Shown one piece after another: positions 7,747-12,263 of a DNA stretch of 12,263 bases. This stretch comes from JBFFMO01 sp037968515. Lineage in GTDB: Bacteria > Myxococcota_A > Bradymonadia > Bradymonadales > Bradymonadaceae. Position numbers and translations under genes: made by a program. Within the stretch, counting starts at the first letter, position 1; every line of letters begins with the position of its first letter. The stretch lies in the NCBI GenBank assembly GCA_037968515.1, contig JBBKVQ010000545.1, positions 1-12,263 of the forward strand, written 5' to 3'. The notes under the pieces were generated by a model. That model was not told where the DNA came from, made no database searches, and was given only the letters and a program-made list of their open reading frames with translations.

Positions 7747-8973
7747 CTAGGTGGTGCCGCGCCCCTTGGCCTGCTCTAGCAACACGCCGGTCGCGACAAT
7801 TAGATTCCCGGGAGCCATCGCCACAAGAATCCATGGCAACCAACCCAAAATCCCCAGCAACATGGCCGCGAACACGATGAAGTCCTTCTTTGCGAAGTAT
7901 TTGAGGTTCTTCAACACAGCGTCGAGCCAGGACGAATCTTCGTCGGCTGAGTCGAAACTCCAAGTGAACGCCAAGAGATCACCACGTTTATTGGCGATCA
8001 ACCATTTGTAGTAGACCACCATCGACAAAAGTTTTCCGACAACCGCAACCACGCCCAACCAAAGCCAGATTTCCGAGGAAAATCCAAAGATGCCCCCGAA
8101 GGTCTTCGACGCGCCCCAGCCTAAACCTGCCCAGAAAAAAACATCCGAAAAGTCATCGCTTAAGGTATCGAGCCATTCGCCCAGCACCGAAAACTGATAC
8201 CGAACGCGCGCCAGTTCACCATCACACCCGTCAATCACGCTGTTCAATTGAAAGACGAGACCGGCCAGCAAGAAGTTCTGAAACCCGCCCAAGGATGCCA
8301 ATACACCGCCCAAAATCCCCAAAGAAAATGTAAAAACTGAAATATGATTGGGTTTGATCGGCGTCGCGGCGAGTAGCCGTGACACGAAAAGCGACATGTA
8401 GCGGTTGATATGACGGGACACCATGCCGTCAAGCGGCTTTCGGCAATCGAGCCACAGCAATCGGTCTGCGCGCTTTAGATCGGCGCGCTCGTTGATCGTG
8501 ATTTGCCACCGGTCTTCAGCAACCTCGGTGGCAGCAAGGCCATTCACGAAATCCTGAACGGACTTAAAACTGGTGATGGCCCCACGGGGGATCACTGCGA
8601 CCGCCGCTAAATCGTTGGTGGCAAGTCGAATGACCGTCGGCTTCCCATCAAACTTCGAAACTAGGTCTTTGACCATTCCCCGATGGAACACAGTCGCAGC
8701 GTCCATCACCAGAACAGTCGTGGCGACCCCAACTGCAGCCTTCACCGCATTAAACTGGGTTACCACGATGGGCTCGAGGGTCACTTTTGCAGTGACCACT
8801 TGAGCTTTCACCTCGGAAATATTGGTGTCGCTGGCCCAGATCACGACGTCGTACGCGCCATTGACCCAGACCATCCTCACTGCCCGCTCCACGAGTGTCA
8901 GCCCCGCTACCCGATGGTGCAGGCCCCACTCCCCGCTAAGGTGGCGGCAATCTAGGACGGCGGTGACCGCCAT
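7747..8973 (-). CDS. Two-domain membrane CDP-alcohol phosphotransferase with degenerate nucleotidyltransferase-like N-terminus
   Basis: 408 residues. The C-terminal part (about 183-400) is an integral membrane CDP-alcohol phosphatidyltransferase with the complete catalytic signature D248xxD251-G252xxA255-R256 (x8) G265xxxD269xxxD273, in a background of several hydrophobic segments. This family moves a phospho-alcohol from a CDP-alcohol to a second alcohol. The N-terminal ~170 residues align by eye with MobA/GlmU-like nucleotidyltransferases (VAGLTLVERAV, VLVMDAA), but the Gly-rich GxGxR loop near the start is absent. The layout, including DGMVSRHINR at the junction, resembles the bifunctional inositol-1-phosphate cytidylyltransferase/di-myo-inositol phosphate synthase, so an inositol-type phospholipid or soluble phosphodiester is a plausible but unproven product. 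AGGA lies 5 nt before the ATG. The start follows the PilZ gene stop by 13 bp, indicating co-transcription. Confidence 0.85.
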   Translation of the reverse strand: MAVTAVLDCRHLSGEWGLHHRVAGLTLVERAVRMVWVNGAYDVVIWASDTNISEVKAQVVTAKVTLEPIVVTQFNAVKAAVGVATTVLVMDAATVFHRGMVKDLVSKFDGKPTVIRLATNDLAAVAVIPRGAITSFKSVQDFVNGLAATEVAEDRWQITINERADLKRADRLLWLDCRKPLDGMVSRHINRYMSLFVSRLLAATPIKPNHISVFTFSLGILGGVLASLGGFQNFLLAGLVFQLNSVIDGCDGELARVRYQFSVLGEWLDTLSDDFSDVFFWAGLGWGASKTFGGIFGFSSEIWLWLGVVAVVGKLLSMVVYYKWLIANKRGDLLAFTWSFDSADEDSSWLDAVLKNLKYFAKKDFIVFAAMLLGILGWLPWILVAMAPGNLIVATGVLLEQAKGRGTT

Positions 8974-8986
8974 AAAAATCCTGAGC

Positions 8987-9403
8987 TCACGCGCTTAGCG
9001 CTTGTCCGTACAACCACTGGAGCGCATTTCGCTCGTCAGAGTCTTTTGCAAGAAATTCCACGCCATAACATTTGCGCCCCTCTTGCTCGCCAGCACGGCG
9101 AATGACGCCATGAACTTCAGCCACAGTGCGGGTTTCCGGCCCAATGATGGTCACCTTCATCTCGACCGACGAACCTTCATTCAGGGTCGACTCGGTCTTG
9201 AAAGCACAACCGCCCGGGCCCACATCCAGTACTTGGCCCCAGATTTCACGGCCTTCAACCTTCATGCAAGCAATCGCACGAACTGGCGCACGATAAATCC
9301 GAGTATGAGCGCCATTTGTCTCAAAGATCGGGGCGCCAGGGCCGCTCGAAAAGGTGGACTTTGGCTGAGAATCGCGTGTCGATGGAAGGATAACTGTTCG
9401 CAT
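8987..9403 (-). CDS. PilZ-domain protein, probable cyclic di-GMP binder
   Basis: 138 residues; a single cytoplasmic PilZ domain (about 35-135) after a ~30-residue flexible Ser/Pro/Gly-rich N-terminus. The first ligand motif RxxxR is R38-APV-R42. The second, normally [D/N]xSxxG, is D60-V-G62-P-G-G65, with Gly in place of Ser, so binding may be altered but is not excluded. The end (YGVEFL, then NALQWLYG) is typical of PilZ proteins. GAGG sits 5 nt upstream of the ATG. It is the first gene of a minus-strand unit and lies 13 bp before the CDP-alcohol phosphotransferase gene, which suggests a link between c-di-GMP signalling and that membrane enzyme. An inverted repeat at 9424-9438 lies just upstream. 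Domain identity is clear; the target process is not visible. Confidence 0.85.
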   Translation of the reverse strand: MRTVILPSTRDSQPKSTFSSGPGAPIFETNGAHTRIYRAPVRAIACMKVEGREIWGQVLDVGPGGCAFKTESTLNEGSSVEMKVTIIGPETRTVAEVHGVIRRAGEQEGRKCYGVEFLAKDSDERNALQWLYGQALSA

Positions 9404-9423
9404 GATGACCTCGTGTCTTTTGT

Positions 9424-9438
9424 GGCCAATCCTTGGCC
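9424..9438. repeat. Inverted repeat upstream of the PilZ gene
   Basis: GGCCAA-TCC-TTGGCC is a perfect 6-bp inverted repeat with a 3-nt spacer. It starts 20 bp upstream of the PilZ ATG and just beyond its ribosome binding site, a position suitable for an operator or a short 5'-UTR hairpin. Confidence 0.5.
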
Positions 9439-9513
9439 TGCGGTGGAGCTCGGTGGTTCTCCTACATCCACCTTACTCTGGGTTTCGCAGGCATCAAATT
9501 TTTTGATCCTTCT

Positions 9514-9531
9514 GTTGCCACACGTGGCAAC
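9514..9531. promoter_or_regulatory. 18-bp inverted repeat, candidate activator binding site
   Basis: GTTGCCAC-AC-GTGGCAAC is a perfect inverted repeat with 8-bp arms. It has no flanking T-tract, so it does not look like a terminator. It lies about 140 bp upstream of the -24 element of the sigma-54-type promoter, within the usual distance for an enhancer-binding protein site. It could equally serve the divergent PilZ gene, 111 bp away. The repeat is seen directly; the regulator is unknown. Confidence 0.55.
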
Positions 9532-9669
9532 TAGACCTTCCACATGACGACATTCCAGTCACCATTCTTGCCCTGCCCGTGAGACATAAAAGCCTCATAA
9601 ATTTCCGAAAAAAGAACAAAAGACAATTAAAACAAATAGATAGGAAACCCAATCCAAACTGAAGCATTC

Positions 9670-9686
9670 TTGGCACACATGTCGCA
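9670..9686 (+). promoter_or_regulatory. Sigma-54 (RpoN) -24/-12 promoter of the HEAT-repeat gene
   Basis: TTGGCACACATGTCGCA matches the consensus YTGGCACGRNNNTTGCW at 11 of the 13 positions where the consensus names a base other than the central G and R, i.e. all but one of the box bases. The near-invariant GG (9672-9673) and GC (9684-9685) are exactly 10 nt apart. Predicted transcription start is near 9697, giving a ~28-nt leader to the ATG at 9725. An A-rich tract and an 18-bp inverted repeat lie upstream, as expected for an activator-dependent promoter. Confidence 0.65.
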
Positions 9687-9724
9687 TTAGTACCTCATGT
9701 GAATCGATGAACTCGGAGACTCCT

Positions 9725-10291
9725 ATGAAATACATCACGCTTCTGACTGCCCTTTTTGTGACATCGACCCTTCTGGTCACCAATAATGCCTACGCCGACT
9801 ACTTGCCTTCGGAGGAATCAGCTGCAGCTCAAGTCGATTCGTTTGAACGCGTCCTGGATTTCCTCAAGGCAGAACAATTTAGTCCAAGCCGCCTCGACCT
9901 TCGACGCTTGAGCGCCGATCCAGTTGCAGACTTGGTCAAGGTCGCCAACAGCAAATTGAGCGCCGCGCTTCGTGGCCGTGCCGTTCAGTCGCTGGCCCTT
10001 TACACCAACGACCTGCGGGCTTTGCAGACCATCGACACTCTCAAAGAAAACGTGCGAGATACCGACAAGCTGTTGCCGTCGGTCATCGTCGCATGGGCTC
10101 AAATCCACGGTGAAGAAGGCGCGAAGGAACTGGTGACCCTTGCACAGCACCCACGCCGCGAAATTCGAATCGCTGCCATCGTGGGACTCGGTCGATTTGG
10201 TGGCCAGCTTGGCTACGATTCACTCACCAAACTTGCTTCGGTCGAAAAGAACGCTGAAATCCGCGCTCGCATCGAAAGCTACATTCGGTAA
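9725..10291 (+). CDS. Small exported HEAT-repeat protein
   Basis: 188 residues from the ATG at 9725, chosen over the in-frame ATG at 9707 because GGAG (9715-9718) sits 6 nt upstream and a clean Sec signal peptide then starts at residue 1 (MKYITLLTALF..., AYA-D cleavage after A24). The mature part is almost all helical, with HEAT-like repeats: about 66-94 (DLVKVANSK...GRAVQSLALY), 96-126, 132-158 (AKELVTLA...EIRIAAIVGLG) and 163-187. Such repeats form superhelical binding surfaces; no catalytic motif is present. With no lipobox or membrane anchor it should be periplasmic or secreted. The gene stands alone between a sigma-54-type promoter and its own terminator, so its expression probably depends on a specific activator. 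Its binding partner cannot be told from sequence. Confidence 0.82.
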   Translation: MKYITLLTALFVTSTLLVTNNAYADYLPSEESAAAQVDSFERVLDFLKAEQFSPSRLDLRRLSADPVADLVKVANSKLSAALRGRAVQSLALYTNDLRALQTIDTLKENVRDTDKLLPSVIVAWAQIHGEEGAKELVTLAQHPRREIRIAAIVGLGRFGGQLGYDSLTKLASVEKNAEIRARIESYIR

Positions 10292-10309
10292 ACCCACGCC
10301 CTAACTTGC

Positions 10310-10334
10310 AAAACCCCGGCACTCCGGGGTTTTT
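10310..10334 (+). terminator. Rho-independent terminator after the HEAT-repeat gene
   Basis: A 10-bp stem AAAACCCCGG (10310-10319) / CCGGGGTTTT (10324-10333) with a CACT loop and a run of five T (10330-10334), 18 bp after the stop codon. Confidence 0.9.
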
Positions 10335-10347
10335 CCGTTTCTTGGAC

Positions 10348-10376
10348 TTGGCATCGACTGCCCGCACAGATATAGC
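10348..10376 (+). promoter_or_regulatory. Sigma-70-type promoter giving a leaderless transcript
   Basis: TTGGCA (10348-10353), a 17-nt spacer and TATAGC (10371-10376) match -35 TTGACA in 5 of 6 bases and -10 TATAAT in 4 of 6, with ideal spacing. Transcription should start at 10383-10384, which is at the A of the ATG at 10384. No Shine-Dalgarno sequence precedes that ATG. Confidence 0.65.
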
Positions 10377-10383
10377 TTCCCTT

Positions 10384-11238
10384 ATGGAGATGACGTCACT
10401 CAGCGATTTGAAGACCCTGTGCGATACCTGCAACGGAAAACGCCACGTGGTCACGGAAGTAGGAGATTTTGCGCGAGCTAAACGCTGTGACGATTGCTTC
10501 GACGCCTGTCCCGCCTGTGAAGGGTCGAGCTTCCAGTTTTTGTTCGATGATAAAGGCTATTCCTATGCCCGCCGCTGCAGTATTTGCGGGCCTCTCGACA
10601 AACGAATCCGCGCGTTCAATGCAGCGACGATCCCTAGAAAATACGCGCATAATTCCACGTTTGACCAATTCAGATACGTGGATGGCCGTGGAAAGAAGAT
10701 TGGCAACTTGGACCGAATTCACCTCAAGCTCTACAACTTCGCAACCGGTTTCAGCGCTGGTGACAAGGGTTTCCTGCTCTATGGCGATGTCGGAACAGGA
10801 AAAACCCATTTGCTCGCGACCGTCATCCGCTATCTGACGCTCGAGAAAGGAATCTCCTGCAAATTCATCGAATTCTCGCATCTTGTCTCGACCCTGCGGG
10901 AAGGGTTTGACCAAGGTCAGGGCGAAACTAAGGTGCTGGGGCCCCTCTTCGAAGTCCCAATTCTCGCTATTGATGAGCTTGGGAAAGGCCGAAAGACCGA
11001 ATGGCAGGACTCTGTGATCGATGAGATCATCTCGAAACGCTACAACAGCGGCCTCACCACCCTGTTCACCACGAACTATCCGGTCGACGTGCCTAAGATC
11101 ACCCGGGACACGAGCGATATCAAACGTGGCGCGACGCTGGAGTCGCTGCGAGAACGAGTCGGGGACCGCATCCAGAGTCGCATCCATGAAATGGCCGACT
11201 TTGTTCAGCTAGACGCCCCTGATTATAGAAAAGCGTGA
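10384..11238 (+). CDS. DnaC/IstB-like AAA+ ATPase with N-terminal CxxC zinc-knuckle region
   Basis: 284 residues from the ATG at 10384. An earlier in-frame start (10306) would lie upstream of the preceding gene's terminator and this gene's own promoter, so it is rejected. Residues 13-68 hold four CxxC pairs (C13/C16, C35/C38, C42/C45, C65/C68), partly in DnaJ-like CxxCxG form, enough for two zinc sites. Residues ~125-275 are a DnaC/DnaA-type AAA+ domain: Walker A GDVGTGKT (134-141), Walker B ILAIDELG (D197, E198), sensor-1 TTNYP (N231), and a C-terminal Arg-rich segment (SLRERVGDR) where the arginine finger is expected. Relatives load the replicative helicase or assist IS21-type transposases; no transposase gene is nearby, so a chromosomal helicase-loader-like or nucleic-acid role is favoured. 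It stands alone, with promoter elements placed for leaderless transcription, and ends 8 bp from the convergent mnmG. Confidence 0.85.
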   Translation: MEMTSLSDLKTLCDTCNGKRHVVTEVGDFARAKRCDDCFDACPACEGSSFQFLFDDKGYSYARRCSICGPLDKRIRAFNAATIPRKYAHNSTFDQFRYVDGRGKKIGNLDRIHLKLYNFATGFSAGDKGFLLYGDVGTGKTHLLATVIRYLTLEKGISCKFIEFSHLVSTLREGFDQGQGETKVLGPLFEVPILAIDELGKGRKTEWQDSVIDEIISKRYNSGLTTLFTTNYPVDVPKITRDTSDIKRGATLESLRERVGDRIQSRIHEMADFVQLDAPDYRKA

Positions 11239-11246
11239 GCTCGAGT

Positions 11247-12263
11247 TCAGACCCGCAAATGCACGAGCAGAGATGAAATCGCGGCTGGGGTCATCCCCAT
11301 GATTCGCGACGCCTGACCTAAGGTCCGAGGCCGCACCTTACCCAAACGATCCCGCACCTCACGGGTCAGACCGTGAATCTCTTCGTAATCGATTTCTTCC
11401 GGAATCAGGTGCGATTCCATCTCGCGATGTCGCTCGATCTGCTTGGTTTGCCGGTCAATATATCCGTCGTATTGAATCTGAATCTCGACCACTTCGCCGA
11501 TTTCTGGCGAGACGCTGTCCAAGTCGAAGCTTGGCGCAAAACGCGCAAACACGGGGCGCAACTGCTCGAAATCGACCTCTGGTCGCCTTAAAATCTGTTC
11601 GAGGCTGCTGCCATTTCCAACTCCGCTAAGCCCGTGCGTGGCGCAGAACTCAAGGTTTTCCCGGCTGCCGCCCACAAAAACTTCCCCGAGCATATCCCTG
11701 GTGGTTTTGACGATTTCTCGTTTGGCCTGATGTTTGGCCCAAGCGGCGTCGTCAAGAAGCCCAAAACGGCGACCATGTGCGGCAAGTCGGAAGTCGGCGT
11801 TATCCTCTCGCAAGAGCAGGCGATATTCCGCGCGGCTGGTGAACATCCGGTACGGCTCGTCGACACCCTTGGTGACCAAATCGTCGAGCATCACGCCGAT
11901 ATAACCCTCGTCGCGGCCCATGATGAATGGGTCTTCACCACGCAGCGCCAAGGCGGCGTTAATTCCCGCCATGAGCCCCTGCCCGGCTGCCTCTTCGTAG
12001 CCTGACGTCCCGTTGATTTGTCCCGCCAGATACAACCCCTTCACGCCGCGTAACTCGAGTGTGTGATTCAGCTGAATCGGATTCACAAAATCATACTCAA
12101 CGGCATATCCCGGACGCATGATCTCTGCGTTTTCTAGCCCCGGAATCGTCCGCAACATCGCCATCTGCGCGTCCAACGGAAGACTTGTCGAGATTCCACT
12201 TGGGTAGACTTCGTTGGTCGTAAGGCCCTGCGGCTCCAAGAAAATCTGGTGGCGGTCCTTGTC
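11247..12263 (-). CDS. mnmG: tRNA uridine-5-carboxymethylaminomethyl modification enzyme MnmG (GidA), C-terminal part
   Basis: The frame is open through the right edge (the protein reads DKDRHQIFLEPQG from base 12263 inward), so about 338 C-terminal residues of the usual ~620 are here; the start and the N-terminal FAD-binding Rossmann motif lie outside the window. MnmG, with MnmE, uses FAD and a folate to build the cmnm5/nm5 group on the wobble uridine of certain tRNAs. Hallmarks present: NGTSGYEEAAGQG (FAD/C-terminal signature, about 11965-12020), PYRMFTSRAEYRLLLREDN (about 11800-11860), and the helical C-terminal domain ending GMTPAAISSLLVHLR, which contacts MnmE and tRNA. No frameshift or missing segment was seen. 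It converges on the AAA+ ATPase gene with an 8-bp gap and no visible terminator. Confidence 0.96.
   Translation of the reverse strand, partial: DKDRHQIFLEPQGLTTNEVYPSGISTSLPLDAQMAMLRTIPGLENAEIMRPGYAVEYDFVNPIQLNHTLELRGVKGLYLAGQINGTSGYEEAAGQGLMAGINAALALRGEDPFIMGRDEGYIGVMLDDLVTKGVDEPYRMFTSRAEYRLLLREDNADFRLAAHGRRFGLLDDAAWAKHQAKREIVKTTRDMLGEVFVGGSRENLEFCATHGLSGVGNGSSLEQILRRPEVDFEQLRPVFARFAPSFDLDSVSPEIGEVVEIQIQYDGYIDRQTKQIERHREMESHLIPEEIDYEEIHGLTREVRDRLGKVRPRTLGQASRIMGMTPAAISSLLVHLRV

Larger units (their letters stand above)
9404..9724. other. Divergent intergenic control region
   Basis: 321 bp between the PilZ gene (-) and the HEAT-repeat gene (+) with no supported coding sequence. It contains inverted repeats at 9424-9438, 9493-9507 (ATCAAA-TTT-TTTGAT) and 9514-9531, an A-rich tract at about 9587-9655, and a sigma-54-type promoter at 9670-9686. 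For the PilZ gene only a weak sigma-70-like candidate was seen on the minus strand (TTGATG, 16 nt, TAAGGT, about 9467-9494). Confidence 0.6.

Noticed and set aside
9707..9724. Earlier ATG for the HEAT-repeat gene
   Set aside because: No ribosome binding site fits it, and it would add six residues in front of a clean signal peptide; the ATG at 9725 has GGAG 6 nt upstream.
10306..10383. Upstream extension of the ATPase gene
   Set aside because: It would start inside the spacer ahead of the preceding gene's terminator and run through that hairpin and this gene's own -35/-10 elements; the resulting residues do not resemble the family.
10396..11187. 263-codon minus-strand frame opposite the AAA+ ATPase
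   Set aside because: The plus-strand frame has Walker A/B motifs and conserved Cys pairs; the antisense translation has nothing recognisable.
10384..11238. IS21-type insertion sequence suggested by the IstB-like ATPase
   Set aside because: No transposase gene, terminal inverted repeats or target duplication is visible; the neighbours are housekeeping or single-copy-type genes.

Overview
The window looks like chromosomal DNA of a Gram-negative, moderately GC-rich bacterium. A Myxococcota/Bradymonadales-type deltaproteobacterium is my best guess. The reasons are a very large lipoprotein with an Asp-rich linker and thrombospondin type 3 repeats, a polyketide synthase with an acyl-CoA carboxylase, a PilZ protein, and a probable sigma-54 promoter. 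This placement is inference; there is no rRNA or other phylogenetic anchor except a partial mnmG.

Layout. (1) Positions 1-3833 (+) form one operon: the C-terminal end of a large polyketide synthase (end of a ketoreductase, dehydratase, built-in phosphopantetheinyl transferase), overlapping a biotin carboxyl carrier protein, then a carboxyltransferase. It ends at a strong hairpin terminator. The carboxylase parts probably supply malonyl-CoA-type extender units to the synthase, which carries its own carrier-protein activating domain. (2) Positions 3858-3978 hold two terminators, one usable in both directions and one only for the minus strand. (3) Positions 4006-9403 (-) hold three genes read right to left: a PilZ protein, a two-domain CDP-alcohol phosphotransferase starting 13 bp after it, and after a 96-bp gap a 1214-residue lipoprotein. 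The lipoprotein combines an amidohydrolase, TSP3 repeats, an OB-fold-like region, two Ig-like repeats and a lamin-tail domain. (4) Positions 9404-9724 are a divergent intergenic region with inverted repeats, an A-rich tract and a good sigma-54 -24/-12 promoter. (5) Position 9725 onward (+) encodes a small exported HEAT-repeat protein with its own terminator. It is followed by a promoter placed so that the next gene, a DnaC/IstB-like AAA+ ATPase with four CxxC pairs, would be transcribed as a leaderless mRNA. (6) The right edge (-) is the C-terminal half of mnmG, convergent with the ATPase gene and only 8 bp from it.

No tRNA, rRNA, CRISPR array, insertion sequence or prophage was seen. The most interesting items are the self-activating polyketide synthase linked to two carboxylase subunits, the unusual amidohydrolase lipoprotein with a Trp replacing the usual catalytic His, the sigma-54/inverted-repeat control region, and the leaderless zinc-knuckle ATPase.
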